The notes under the pieces: generated by a model
Seen by the model: only the letters and a program-made list of their open reading frames with translations
Databases searched by the model: none
Told to the model about the DNA's origin: nothing
Part shown: positions 6,859 to 15,621 of the stretch, piece by piece
Numbering within the stretch: position 1 is the first letter of the stretch
Layout: each line of letters starts with the position of its first letter
Source of the DNA: JBOGZD01 sp050697155
GTDB taxonomy: Bacteria; Actinomycetota; Thermoleophilia; Solirubrobacterales; 70-9
Direction of reading: 5' to 3'
Assembly (NCBI GenBank): GCA_050697155.1
Contig: JBOGZD010000038.1
Coordinates: 1-23,096, forward strand
DNA length: 23,096 nucleotides
Program-made: the position numbers and the translations under genes

Positions 6859-8945
6859 GCGTCTCCACCGACCCACGCAAGCGCGCCAAGGAGCTGCGCA
6901 AGGAGATCGCCGAGCACGACCGCCGCTACTACGTGCTCGACGACCCGACGATCGGCGACGACGAGTACGACGCCCTGCTCGGCGAGCTGCGTGACCTCGA
7001 GCGGGCGAACCCCGAGCTGCGCACCCCGGACTCGCCCACCCAGCGCGTTGCCGGCGGCACCCGGCCGCTCGAGAGGTTCGAGCAGGTCCGCCACCTCGAG
7101 CCGATGCTGTCGCTGGGCAACGCCCGCGGCGCGGACGAGTTCCGCGCCTGGGAGCAGCGCCTTCACAACCGCCTGCGCAGCCTCGACATCGCCCCCGGCG
7201 AGCTGCGGTTCGTCGCCGAGCCGAAGATCGACGGGATCGCGATCTCGCTGCTCTACGAGGACGGCGAGTTCGTCCGCGGCGCGACCCGCGGCGACGGCGT
7301 CACCGGCGAGGACGTGACCCACAACCTGCGCACGATCAAGACGATTCCGCTCTCGCTGGACGACGGCCCGGCGCGGGTCGAGGTCCGGGGCGAGATCTAC
7401 TTCCCCCGCGCGGCGTTCGCGGAGCTCAACGAGCAGCGCGCCTCGGAGGGCCTGTCGACGTTCGCCAACCCGCGCAACGCGACCGCGGGCACGATCCGCC
7501 AGCTCGACCCGAAGATCGCCGCCGCCCGCCCGCTGTCGATCTGGTGCTACGGAACCGGCGGCCTCGACGGGATCGAGTTCGCCACCCACTCCGAGGAGCT
7601 CGACTGGCTGCGCGAGCGTGGATTCAAGGTCAACGGCGACGTCTCCGCGCACGAGACCGCGGACGAGGTCGCCGAGCGCTGCCTGTGGTGGGAGGAGCGG
7701 CGCGAGTCGCTCGACTTCGAGATCGACGGCTGCGTGGTCAAGGTCGACCAGCGCACGCTGTGGCGCGAGCTGGGGGTCGCGGGGCGCGAGCCACGCTGGG
7801 CGATCGCCTGGAAGTTCCCGCCGATCACCGCGACGACCAGGCTGAACAAGGTGGTCTGGAACGTGGGCCGGACCGGGCGCCTGCTGCCGTTCGCCATGCT
7901 CGAGCCCGTCCACGTCGGCGGGGTCACGGTCTCGACGGCAACCCTCCACAACGAGGAGGACCTGGCGAAGAAGGACGCCCGCGAGGGGGACGAGGTGGTC
8001 GTCACCCGGGCCGGAGACGTGATACCGCAGGTGGTCTCACCGCTGATCCAGCGCCGCAAGGGCAAGCGCCTGCGTCGGGCAAAGCCGCCGAAGAAGTGCC
8101 CCGCCTGCGGCACCGAGACGGTCAAGCCTGAGGACTCGGTGTGGACGATCTGCCCCAACCGCCGCGGCTGTCCGGGGCAGAACTTCCAGCTCGTCAAGCA
8201 CTTCCGCGGGGCGATGGACATCGAGGGGCTGGGGGAGAAGAACGCGATGCGCTTCCTCGAGGAGGGCCTGATCACCGACCCGGCGTCGATCTACGACCTC
8301 ACCGCGGAGCGGATCGCGGAGCTCGAGGGCTTCGGCGAGACCTCGGCCACCGCGCTCCTCGGCGAGATCGAGCGCTCGAAGGAGAGTCCGTTCGGGCGGG
8401 TGCTGTACGCGCTCGGGCTGCCCGGGATCGGCTGGGTGAACGCGAGCGCGATCGCCGAGCACTTCGGATCGATCGACGCCCTGCTCGAGGCCGATGCCGA
8501 GGCGATCACCGAGGTCGACGGGATCGGCCCGGTGCTCGCCGAGTCGCTGCGCGAGGAGCTCGCCGACGACGCGGTGCTCGAGCTGATCGCCCGCCTGCGC
8601 GAGCGCGGCCTGCGCTTCGAGCTCTCAGAGGCGGAGCGCCGCGCCGAGTCCGGGCCGCTCGACGGCAAGACCTTCGTCCTCACCGGCACCCTCCCCGGGC
8701 TCAGCCGCGAGGAGGCGACGAAGCTGATCCGCGGCGCCGGCGGCAAGGTGACCAACTCGGTCTCGAAGAAGACCGACTACCTCGTCGCCGGCGAGAGCCC
8801 CGGCTCGAAGCTAGCCAAGGCCGAGGAGGCCGGCACCGAGATCCTCGACGAGGAGGGCCTGCGCGCGATCCTCGCCGACGCCGGAGCTCCCGAGCCGGCT
8901 CCGAAGCGGGCCGCCGAGCTTCCGCCCCAGCGGCGGTCTCGCTAG
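6855..8945 (+). CDS. ligA: NAD-dependent DNA ligase LigA
   Basis: A full-length 696-aa bacterial ligase that seals nicks in replication and repair using NAD+. Domains in order: domain Ia with HDRRYYVLDDPTIGDDEYD (about 21-39), the adenylation motif EPKIDG with the AMP-accepting Lys124, the OB fold (about 325-400), a four-cysteine zinc finger (Cys415, 418, 433, 439), helix-hairpin-helix repeats (about 450-585, including MDIEGLGEKN) and a C-terminal BRCT domain (about 600-675, LDGKTFVLTGTL). The start is fixed by overlap with surE. Its TAG (8943-8945) overlaps the stop of the convergent carboxypeptidase, leaving no room for an intergenic terminator. Confidence 0.97.
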   Translation: MSVSTDPRKRAKELRKEIAEHDRRYYVLDDPTIGDDEYDALLGELRDLERANPELRTPDSPTQRVAGGTRPLERFEQVRHLEPMLSLGNARGADEFRAWEQRLHNRLRSLDIAPGELRFVAEPKIDGIAISLLYEDGEFVRGATRGDGVTGEDVTHNLRTIKTIPLSLDDGPARVEVRGEIYFPRAAFAELNEQRASEGLSTFANPRNATAGTIRQLDPKIAAARPLSIWCYGTGGLDGIEFATHSEELDWLRERGFKVNGDVSAHETADEVAERCLWWEERRESLDFEIDGCVVKVDQRTLWRELGVAGREPRWAIAWKFPPITATTRLNKVVWNVGRTGRLLPFAMLEPVHVGGVTVSTATLHNEEDLAKKDAREGDEVVVTRAGDVIPQVVSPLIQRRKGKRLRRAKPPKKCPACGTETVKPEDSVWTICPNRRGCPGQNFQLVKHFRGAMDIEGLGEKNAMRFLEEGLITDPASIYDLTAERIAELEGFGETSATALLGEIERSKESPFGRVLYALGLPGIGWVNASAIAEHFGSIDALLEADAEAITEVDGIGPVLAESLREELADDAVLELIARLRERGLRFELSEAERRAESGPLDGKTFVLTGTLPGLSREEATKLIRGAGGKVTNSVSKKTDYLVAGESPGSKLAKAEEAGTEILDEEGLRAILADAGAPEPAPKRAAELPPQRRSR

Positions 8946-10258
8946 GGCCGATACCTGGCGATCGCCGCGGCCATCCGATCCTGCGCCCGATGCGCGGCGC
9001 TGACGTCGACCGAGTTCATCAGGATCGCGAAGGCGATCGTCTGCGAGCCCGCCTCGCAGTAGCCGGACAGCGCCGAGACGCCGCTGAGCGTGCCGGTCTT
9101 GCCGCGGCAGGCGCCCTCGGCGGCGGTGCCGCGCATGCGGTCGGCGAGGGTGCCGTCGCGGCCGGCGACCGCGAGCGAATCGGCGAACGCCGCGGCCTCG
9201 TCGCGTCCGTCCATCGCCACCAGCAGCTCGCCGACCTGCTTCGGTGAAGCCTTGTTGCGGCGTGAGAGCCCCGAGCCGTCGACCGCCTGGACCCCGGTGC
9301 CCACGCTGCGCGCGAACGCCTCGACCCGGTTCGCGCCGCTCTTGCGCGTCCCCCGCCGGCCGCCCTCCGCGCCGAGGCGCTTGAGCAGCATCTCGGCGAA
9401 GAAGTTGTTCGAGGGCTTGTTGGTCTCGGCGATCAGCGCCGACACCGGGGGTGAGGAAACGGCACCGAGCGGGTCGCGCCGAAGCTGCTTGCGGCGGAGG
9501 TTCGCCCGGCCGACCCCGCCCGACACCCGGACTCCTCGCTTCGCCAGCGCGCGCCGCAGCTGCTTCGCGGCGGTCAGCTCGGGCGACTTCGCGTAGCCGC
9601 CGCCCGCGTGGCCGGAGTTGAACGAGAGCCCGGAGAGTGGACTCAGGTAGGGGCCGGCGCGGCGCTTGCGGTCGAAGATCGAGTCGTCGGCGCGGATTCG
9701 TCCCGTGACCCTGCGCACCCCGCTGCGGGCCACCGAGCGAGCGAGCTCGTTGACCCGCGTCAGCGGCAGGTCGTTGCGTCGGGCGAACGCGCTGGTCCCC
9801 AGCGCGGGGTCGCCGTCGCCGACGATCACCAGGTCGCCGCGCAGGGTGCCCGCTCGCGCGCCCGCCCGGCGGCCGCGGGCGAACACGCGGGTCTCGAGCC
9901 GACCGTTCCCGCCGAAGCGGTCGATGAACGCGGCGGTGGTGAACAGCTTCTGGTTCGAGGCCGGCACGCGTCGCTCGGATGCGGAGCTTGCGAACAGCTC
10001 GCCGCCCGCGTCGACGTCGGCCACCCAGGCGCCACTGGCGCCGCCGGCGGAGCGCAAGGCCGCGGCGAGCTCGTCGCGGAGCTGCTCGCGGTTGAGCGCG
10101 CGGGCCGAGGCCAGCGGAGAGCCGGCCCTCGCAACCTGGGTGACGGCGGGGCGGTCGGGGCCGATCGCCAGCGCGGGGCGGGCCCCTGCTGCGGCGGACC
10201 GGGCGACTCCCGCTACGAGCAGGATCGCGAGCACGATCACGGCGGTGCCCCTGCGCAC
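8942..10258 (-). CDS. dacB: D-alanyl-D-alanine carboxypeptidase/endopeptidase, PBP4 (peptidase S13) family
   Basis: A 438-aa secreted peptidoglycan hydrolase that trims D-Ala from stem peptides and/or cuts cross-links. A signal sequence (about residues 4-24: AVIVLAILLVAGVARSAAAG) precedes the mature protein. All three penicillin-binding motifs are visible: SNQK with nucleophile Ser101 and Lys104, SNN at 283-285 and KTG at 387-389. The long insert between SxxK and SxN is typical of S13 enzymes. The start is GTG 10258. A TACCCT hexamer ends 6 nt upstream of it, arguing for a leaderless transcript and for this start. It ends by sharing CTAG (8942-8945) with ligA on the other strand. Confidence 0.93.
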   Translation of the reverse strand: MRRGTAVIVLAILLVAGVARSAAAGARPALAIGPDRPAVTQVARAGSPLASARALNREQLRDELAAALRSAGGASGAWVADVDAGGELFASSASERRVPASNQKLFTTAAFIDRFGGNGRLETRVFARGRRAGARAGTLRGDLVIVGDGDPALGTSAFARRNDLPLTRVNELARSVARSGVRRVTGRIRADDSIFDRKRRAGPYLSPLSGLSFNSGHAGGGYAKSPELTAAKQLRRALAKRGVRVSGGVGRANLRRKQLRRDPLGAVSSPPVSALIAETNKPSNNFFAEMLLKRLGAEGGRRGTRKSGANRVEAFARSVGTGVQAVDGSGLSRRNKASPKQVGELLVAMDGRDEAAAFADSLAVAGRDGTLADRMRGTAAEGACRGKTGTLSGVSALSGYCEAGSQTIAFAILMNSVDVSAAHRAQDRMAAAIARYRP

Positions 10259-10264
10259 GGCGGC

Positions 10265-10270
10265 AGGGTA
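10265..10270 (-). promoter_or_regulatory. -10-like TACCCT before dacB (leaderless)
   Basis: On the minus strand TACCCT lies 6 nt before the GTG start at 10258, and no ribosome-binding site fits between. The spacing places the transcription start on the start codon. Confidence 0.45.
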
Positions 10271-10321
10271 ACGGGACGAGCGGGGTTGCGGTCGGGCGAG
10301 ACTGGGATACTTCCCGTGCCA

Positions 10322-11620
10322 ATGGGCAAGGTCGTCGAGTTCGAGGCCCCCGGGGCGGAGTCTCAGGGGGCCCGCAAGGGCAGGGGGCGCCGCAGGCAGT
10401 CGAAGACCGCGCTCGTCCTCGGGGGCGGCGGGTTCACCGGCGGCGTGTACGAGATCGGCGCGCTGCGGGCGCTCGACCTGCTCGCCACCAACCGGACCGT
10501 GAACGAGTTCGACCTCTACGTCGGCACCAGCGCCGGCGCCTTCATCGGCAGCATGACCGCGAACGGCGTCACGCCCGAGGAGATGATGCGGGTGCTCAAC
10601 CGCGACCTCCCCTCGCCGCTTCGCGACATCGACCTGCAGACGCTGCTGCGGCCCAACTACCGCGGCTTCCTGCAGAGCTCGCTCGTGTTCCCGTTCCGGA
10701 TGGTCGGGGTCGTCCGCGAGCTGGTCGCGCGGCTGGGCGAGACCTCGGCCGTCGACCTGCTGACCGGGCTTGCCAGCGGGCTGCCGACGGGCTTCTACTC
10801 CGGCGACGGGATCGAGGACTACGTCGCCGAGGTGCTCGCCGACCCCGACCGCAGCGACGACTTCCGCCTGCTCGAGCGCGAGCTCTACCTCGTCGCCACC
10901 GATCTCGACACCACCGACCGGGTGGTCTTCGGCGACGGCGAGTGGGCGGACGTGCCGATCTCCCGCGCGGTCGCCGCCTCGGGCGCCCTACCGATGATCT
11001 ACACCCCGGTCGAGGTCAACGGGCGCCAGTTCATCGACGGCGGCATCCGCTCGACCACCAACGTCGACGTCGCGGTCGAGCGCGGGGCGAAGTTCATCGT
11101 CGTCATCAACCCCCTCGTCCCCTACATCAACGACTTCGCCAAGGACATCCCGACGATGACCGGGTCACGGGTGCGCCGGGTCTCCGACATGGGCTTCATG
11201 GCGGTCGCCAACCAGTCGTTCCGGATGCTCTCGCACGATCGCCTCCATCGCTCGGTCGAGATCTGGGAGGAGCGCTACCCCGGCGTCGACATCATCCTGA
11301 TCGAGCCCGAGCTCGACGACGAGCTGATGTTCGGGACCTCGATCCTCGACTACAGCAACCGGCTCGAGATCGCCAAGCACGGCTTCGAGTCGGTGACCCT
11401 GCGGCTCGCCCGCGACTACGACCGCTACAAGTCGATCGCCGAGCGCCACGGGATCGAGATCTCCGCGCGCCGGGTCCGCCACGTGATCGACCAGGTCGAG
11501 CGCGAGCGCGAGAAGCTCTCGGCCTGGCGCCGGGTGCTCGAGCAGACCACCGCGGCGCTGCTGCGCAACGTGCCCGGGACCGATGCCGAGCGCGCCGCGG
11601 CCGACGAGTCCTCGAGCTAG
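10322..11620 (+). CDS. Patatin-like phospholipase family protein
   Basis: A 432-aa predicted serine lipid acyl hydrolase with a Ser-Asp dyad. Visible motifs are the oxyanion loop LGGGGFTGGVYEIGALRAL (Gly34-37 onward), the nucleophile elbow GTSAG with Ser70, and the catalytic DGG at 239-241 in QFIDGGIRSTTNVDVA. The basic N-terminal 28 residues contain no signal peptide, so it is probably cytosolic or peripheral. The C-terminal 120 residues are helical and charged and are specific to the bacterial subfamily. The start is ATG 10322; an in-frame GTG at 10316 is possible, with a GATACT element at 10306-10311. The frame is open far upstream but that part is antisense to dacB. Its stop abuts the sulfatase stop directly. 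Confidence 0.92.
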   Translation: MGKVVEFEAPGAESQGARKGRGRRRQSKTALVLGGGGFTGGVYEIGALRALDLLATNRTVNEFDLYVGTSAGAFIGSMTANGVTPEEMMRVLNRDLPSPLRDIDLQTLLRPNYRGFLQSSLVFPFRMVGVVRELVARLGETSAVDLLTGLASGLPTGFYSGDGIEDYVAEVLADPDRSDDFRLLERELYLVATDLDTTDRVVFGDGEWADVPISRAVAASGALPMIYTPVEVNGRQFIDGGIRSTTNVDVAVERGAKFIVVINPLVPYINDFAKDIPTMTGSRVRRVSDMGFMAVANQSFRMLSHDRLHRSVEIWEERYPGVDIILIEPELDDELMFGTSILDYSNRLEIAKHGFESVTLRLARDYDRYKSIAERHGIEISARRVRHVIDQVEREREKLSAWRRVLEQTTAALLRNVPGTDAERAAADESSS

Positions 11621-13408
11621 TCAGCGGCAGATCCGCGCCCGCTCCTGGAGGCTGATCCGCCTGCCGTCGACGAGCTCGGCGATCGCCTGGATCTCGGGCT
11701 TGCGCTTGCGGCGCAGCTTGCGCTTCGGCAGCTTGTCCGCAAAGGGCGCCGAGGCGTCGCGACGGACGACCCTTCCGGCGATCCGGAAGGCGGCCTCGGT
11801 GACGTCGGCCGCCGCCTTGCCTCGGATCGCAGCGGTCACCTGACCGGCGGGGCGGCAGCGCCTGCGATCTCCTCTTCGCTCCCGCCCGCGCAGCTTCAGG
11901 TTCACGGCGGGCTTGATCCGACAGGCCTTCGCAGCGCAACCCCGCAGCGCCGCCAGGCGGGCGGCGAGCGCCGCGCGGACGGTCGCGTAGGCGGGGTTGG
12001 CGTGCTGGCTCTGAAGCTCGAACGGGTCCGTCTCCAGGTCGTACAGCTCGACCTCGCCGGCGCTGTCGCCTCCGGTGTGCTCGACGTAGACGTAGCGTGC
12101 CGTGCGGACCGCGGCGTACCGGTCCTGCTCGATCAGCAGCTCGCGGCCGCGCTCGCGGCCGGGGTTGCGGGACGCCGGCAGCAGCGAGCGCCCGTCGACG
12201 GCCAGCCCCGCCTCGGCGCCGGCGGCGTCGAGGATCGTCGGCGCGAGGTCGGCGTTCGTGACCAGGTCGCGCACGGTCCTGCCCTTCTCGACTCCGGGCC
12301 CGCGCAACAGCAGCGGCACCCGGATCGCCTCCTCATAGACCTGGTTCTTGCCGGTGCGGATCCGGTGCTCACCATGGAAGAAGCCGTTGTCGGAGGTGAA
12401 GACGATCAGCGTGTTGGCGAGTTCGCCGGCGGCGTTCAGCGCGTCGACGATCCGCGCGACCCCCTCGTCGATCGCGAGCAGCGATTCGAGCCGGCAGCGG
12501 TAGCGGCGGGCAGCGGCGTCGACCTGCTCGGTGGTGAGCGGCTCGCGATCGCGGATCCCGGCCGGCTTGTCGGAGATGTCCGCCTCGTTGAAGCTCGGCG
12601 GCACGGGCAGCGGCTCGGCGTCGAACACCCCCTTGTGGCGCACGGCGGGCTTCGCCGTGCCCTGGCAGCGGGTGGGCGGCTCTCCCTCGGGGTTGTTCGG
12701 TCCGCCGCTGTGCGGAGCCAGGTAGGCGAGCGAGAGAAAGAACGGCTGGCGCTGCGGTGCCCTGGTCGCGATCAGCTCGACGGCCTTGTCGGTGTAGACG
12801 TCGGTCGAGTAGGTCTCGGGGCTCGCCGGGTTGTCGGGGTCCTCGTCGCGGGAACCGTAGGTGACCCGCTGTCCTCCCTCGAGCAGCTCATAGCCGTAGA
12901 AGGTGTAGGTGCGCTTCGAGCCGTGCCACTCCGACCACCCGGACGGCACCCCGACGGCGCTGCCCTCATAGCCGTTCAGGTACTTGCCGATGTGGGCGGT
13001 GAAGTAGCCGGCTCGCTGTAGCCACACCGGCAGGGTCTCGCTGCTGTCGAGCCGGTCGAAGCCACCCTGCGGCGGCTGATTGCCGAGCACACCGTGGTTG
13101 TGCGCGTACTGCCCGGTGAGGAAGGTCGCGCGCGACGGGCAGCAGAGCGGCCAGTTGGTGAGGCTGTTCTCGAAGGTGATCCCTTTCGCGCCGAGCTTGG
13201 CCTGCACCTTCGGCATCACCCGCATCGACTCGACGGTCTGATCGTCGGTCATCACGGCGACGACGTTCGGGCGCTCGGCGGGCGCCTTCGCCGCCCGGGC
13301 CCTCTCTTCGGGTCCCGAAGTGGCGGCGAGCGCAAGCGCGGCGATCCCCGCCGCGAGCCCGACGGCGAGGCCCGATCGTCCCCCCGGCGACTGGAGCCGG
13401 CCTTTCAT
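11621..13408 (-). CDS. Secreted/membrane-anchored sulfatase (arylsulfatase family)
   Basis: A 595-aa protein from ATG 13408 (a TTG five codons earlier is less likely). An N-terminal basic stretch and hydrophobic segment (about 11-30) mark export. The sulfatase core follows: NVVAVMTDDQ (metal Asp55-Asp56), then CCPSRATFLTGQ (89-100), whose first Cys is the formylglycine site of the C-x-P-S-R motif. HIGKYLNGY and FTSDNGFFHGEH are further active-site segments. The sequence is closest in feel to N-acetylglucosamine-6-sulfatase-type enzymes. The last ~110 residues are very basic with several cysteines and look like an appended beta/Ig-like domain. It lies 45 nt downstream of the acyl-CoA ligase, in the same direction, so is probably co-transcribed. 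Substrate unknown. Confidence 0.9.
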   Translation of the reverse strand: MKGRLQSPGGRSGLAVGLAAGIAALALAATSGPEERARAAKAPAERPNVVAVMTDDQTVESMRVMPKVQAKLGAKGITFENSLTNWPLCCPSRATFLTGQYAHNHGVLGNQPPQGGFDRLDSSETLPVWLQRAGYFTAHIGKYLNGYEGSAVGVPSGWSEWHGSKRTYTFYGYELLEGGQRVTYGSRDEDPDNPASPETYSTDVYTDKAVELIATRAPQRQPFFLSLAYLAPHSGGPNNPEGEPPTRCQGTAKPAVRHKGVFDAEPLPVPPSFNEADISDKPAGIRDREPLTTEQVDAAARRYRCRLESLLAIDEGVARIVDALNAAGELANTLIVFTSDNGFFHGEHRIRTGKNQVYEEAIRVPLLLRGPGVEKGRTVRDLVTNADLAPTILDAAGAEAGLAVDGRSLLPASRNPGRERGRELLIEQDRYAAVRTARYVYVEHTGGDSAGEVELYDLETDPFELQSQHANPAYATVRAALAARLAALRGCAAKACRIKPAVNLKLRGRERRGDRRRCRPAGQVTAAIRGKAAADVTEAAFRIAGRVVRRDASAPFADKLPKRKLRRKRKPEIQAIAELVDGRRISLQERARICR

Positions 13409-13453
13409 GCCCTCGACTCGCAAACACGGGCCGAGCGGCGAAGTCGCGGGCGG

Positions 13454-15262
13454 CTAGCTCGCGTAGAGCGCCTCGACGTCGCCGGCGTACTTGTCGGCGA
13501 CGACCGCGCGCTTGACCTTCATCGTCGGGGTCAGCTCGCCGCCCTCCTGGGAGAGGTCCTGCGGCAGGATGTGGACCTTCTTGACCTGCTCGACGCGGGC
13601 GAACCTCTGGTTGATCTTCTCGACGTGGGCGTCGATCGTCCCGCGGACCGTGGGGTGCTCGGCGAGCACCTGCGGGTCGCCCGGAAGGCCGTTCTCCTGG
13701 GCGAACTTGGCCGCCTCCTCGGGATCCAGCGTCACCAGCGCGACCAGGTAGGGGCGGCGGTCGCCGATCACCACGCACTGGGAGACCAGCGGGTGCTGCT
13801 TGATCTCCGCCTCGAGGTTGGCGGGGGTGATGTTCTTGCCACCGGCGGTGATGATGATGTCCTTCTTGCGGCCGGTGATCTTCAGGTAGCCGTCCTCGTC
13901 GAACTCGCCCAGGTCGCCCGTGTGCAGCCAGCCGTCGATGAGCGTCTCCCGCGTCGCCTCCTCGTTCTTGTAGTAGCCCTGGAAAACGTTCGGGCCCTTG
14001 ACCAGGATCTCGCCGTCGTCGGCGATTCTCACCTCACAGCCCGGGAACGGCTTGCCGATCGTGCCGATCTTGAAGTCGTCCGGGGTGGCAATCGTGGCCG
14101 CGGTGGAGGTCTCGGTCATCCCCCAGCCCTCGACCACGAGCACTCCGGCCGCGTCGAAGAACTCGAGGATCTCGGGGTTGATCGGCGCCGCGCCGCTGAC
14201 CGCCTGCTTCAGGTTGCCGCCGAAGAGGTTGCGGATCTTCGACAGCACCTGTCGGTCGGCGATCCGGTGCTGGAGCCGCAGCAGCGGCCCGGCGGAGCGC
14301 CCCTCGTGCTCGCGGGCGCGGACCTTCTTGCCGATCCCGATCGCCCAGTCGAAGACGGCCTTCTTCAGTCCGCCCTCCTTCTCCACCGCCGCGGTGGCGG
14401 CCGTGTAGATCTTCTCGAAGATCCGGGGCACCGAGGGGAAGTAGGTCGGCTTGGTCTCGGCGAGGTTGGGGACGATCCGAAGCGGATCGCGCTCCCAGTA
14501 GACCAGCGTGCCGCCGAGCGAGAAGCTGAGCAGCTGGATCAGGAGCGCGAACGAGTGCGCCAGCGGCAGGTAGAGGTAGGTGACCTCGCCCTCCTCCAGC
14601 ACGCCGACCGCGAGCGCCATGTCGCACATCGAGCGGTAGTTGCCGTGCGAGATCACGCAGCCCTTGGGCGGCCCCGTGGTGCCCGAGGTGTAGATGAAGG
14701 TGCAGATGTCGTCGGGGGTGACCGAGCGCCAGCGGGCCTCCCAGTCGGCTGGGTCGCGACCGGCTCCGCGCTCGGAGAGCTCCTCGAACGAGACCGCGTC
14801 GCCCGAGCTGCCGGTCATGCGGATGACGTGCTCGAGCTTGGGGCACTGGTCGCGCACCCGGCGCACCTTCTCGAGTTGCTCGTCGTCCTCGACCACCACC
14901 GCCTTGGCGTCGGAGTTGTCGAGCACGTACTGGCACTCATCGGGCGAGTTGGTCTGGTAGATCGGGACCACGATCGCGCCGGCGCTGAGCGCGGCGAAGT
15001 CGGCGTAGCTCCATTCCGGGCGGGTGTTGGCGAGGATCGCCACCTTGTCGCCCTTCTCGATCCCGAGGTCGATCAGCCCCAGCGAGAGCTTGCGGACGAT
15101 CTCGCCGACCTCGGTGTACGTCTTCGAGACCCAGGCTGCGGAGTCGTCCTTGTAGCGGACCGCCGGCAACGCCCCATGGTCGGCGACCGCCACCGGCAGC
15201 AGGTCGGCGATCGTGGTGCTCGCGGTCTGCGGCGCTACCGGCGCAGCCGTCGCGGTCTCCAT
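13454..15262 (-). CDS. Long-chain fatty acid-CoA ligase (AMP-forming, FadD-like)
   Basis: A 602-aa ANL-superfamily enzyme that activates fatty acids as acyl-adenylates and then acyl-CoA. The P-loop YTSGTTGPPKG is at about 191-201, followed by VEGWGMTET (AMP-binding), YLKITGRKKDIIITAGGKNI (hinge and C-terminal domain) and a C-terminal Lys in TPTMKVKR. Length and layout match the FAA1/long-chain AMP-ligase group (COG1022). ATG 15262 is chosen because the frame upstream runs into the small HTH-like gene and lacks homology. It lies 53 nt after that gene and 45 nt before the sulfatase, so one transcript from the promoter at 15529-15556 may cover all three. Confidence 0.93.
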   Translation of the reverse strand: METATAAPVAPQTASTTIADLLPVAVADHGALPAVRYKDDSAAWVSKTYTEVGEIVRKLSLGLIDLGIEKGDKVAILANTRPEWSYADFAALSAGAIVVPIYQTNSPDECQYVLDNSDAKAVVVEDDEQLEKVRRVRDQCPKLEHVIRMTGSSGDAVSFEELSERGAGRDPADWEARWRSVTPDDICTFIYTSGTTGPPKGCVISHGNYRSMCDMALAVGVLEEGEVTYLYLPLAHSFALLIQLLSFSLGGTLVYWERDPLRIVPNLAETKPTYFPSVPRIFEKIYTAATAAVEKEGGLKKAVFDWAIGIGKKVRAREHEGRSAGPLLRLQHRIADRQVLSKIRNLFGGNLKQAVSGAAPINPEILEFFDAAGVLVVEGWGMTETSTAATIATPDDFKIGTIGKPFPGCEVRIADDGEILVKGPNVFQGYYKNEEATRETLIDGWLHTGDLGEFDEDGYLKITGRKKDIIITAGGKNITPANLEAEIKQHPLVSQCVVIGDRRPYLVALVTLDPEEAAKFAQENGLPGDPQVLAEHPTVRGTIDAHVEKINQRFARVEQVKKVHILPQDLSQEGGELTPTMKVKRAVVADKYAGDVEALYAS

Positions 15263-15315
15263 GGCAGGAAACCTACTTGTTTGCGGCCCCTGAGAGGCTG
15301 GTTTCGAGCCGGCCG

Positions 15316-15501
15316 CTAAGCCGCGGCTTGCGGCTGGTTCGGGCGCTCGGCGCCGAGGTGGCGCAGGTTCGAGAGGAAGAGGGTCTTGTCGATGCGGCCG
15401 TTGAAGATCGGTACGCCCATCTCCATGCACTTGGAGATCACTTCCCGCCGCTTCATGTTCATCTCTTCGGCGAGCTCGGTCGGCGTCAGGTGAACGGCCA
15501 C
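15316..15501 (-). CDS. Small IF2N/helix-turn-helix-like protein
   Basis: A 61-aa protein from GTG 15501, which is preceded by a very strong ribosome-binding site (AGGAGGAGG, 15507-15515, 5 nt spacing). This is the best SD in the window and fixes the start. The sequence HLTPTELAEEMNMKRREVIS followed by KCMEMGVPIFNGRIDKTLF reads as a winged/IF2_N-like helical module: helix, turn, helix, then a Gly-Val-Pro/Gly-Arg-Ile-Asp strand region. Such modules bind nucleic acid in IF-2, excisionase-like and MerR-like proteins. There is no enzyme motif. It heads a likely operon with the acyl-CoA ligase; a regulatory or RNA/DNA-binding role is inference. High expression is suggested by promoter plus SD. Confidence 0.8.
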   Translation of the reverse strand: MAVHLTPTELAEEMNMKRREVISKCMEMGVPIFNGRIDKTLFLSNLRHLGAERPNQPQAAA

Positions 15502-15506
15502 GTATA

Positions 15507-15515
15507 CCTCCTCCT
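15507..15515 (-). promoter_or_regulatory. Strong Shine-Dalgarno AGGAGGAGG
   Basis: An extended perfect anti-SD match on the minus strand, five nucleotides before the GTG at 15501. It decides that start and stands out because most genes here have weak or no SD. Confidence 0.85.
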
Positions 15516-15528
15516 AGGGATCGAGAGA

Positions 15529-15556
15529 GTTTTATCGCTTCGGACGGACATGTCAA
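15529..15556 (-). promoter_or_regulatory. Near-consensus sigma-70 promoter (TTGACA-N16-TAAAAC)
   Basis: On the minus strand a perfect -35 TTGACA (15551-15556) is followed after 16 nt by TAAAAC (15529-15534), in an unusually AT-rich patch. Transcription would begin near 15522, giving a leader of about 20 nt that carries the strong SD of the small HTH-like gene. It is the clearest promoter in the window and probably drives the HTH-like/FadD/sulfatase run. Confidence 0.75.
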
Positions 15557-15621
15557 CGGATTCCGGCGGAAATTGCGGGATTGCGAGCGCCGCCCCGGCG
15601 TGCGTGGGCCGGATCGGGGCC

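Noticed and set aside
8811..10322. 503-aa minus-strand open frame
   Set aside because: It overlaps dacB in another frame with Arg/Pro-rich low-complexity sequence; dacB carries all three PBP motifs.
13094..15319. 741-aa plus-strand open frame opposite the acyl-CoA ligase
   Set aside because: The translation is Leu/Val/Asp/Arg-biased antisense with no motifs; the minus strand encodes a complete ANL enzyme.
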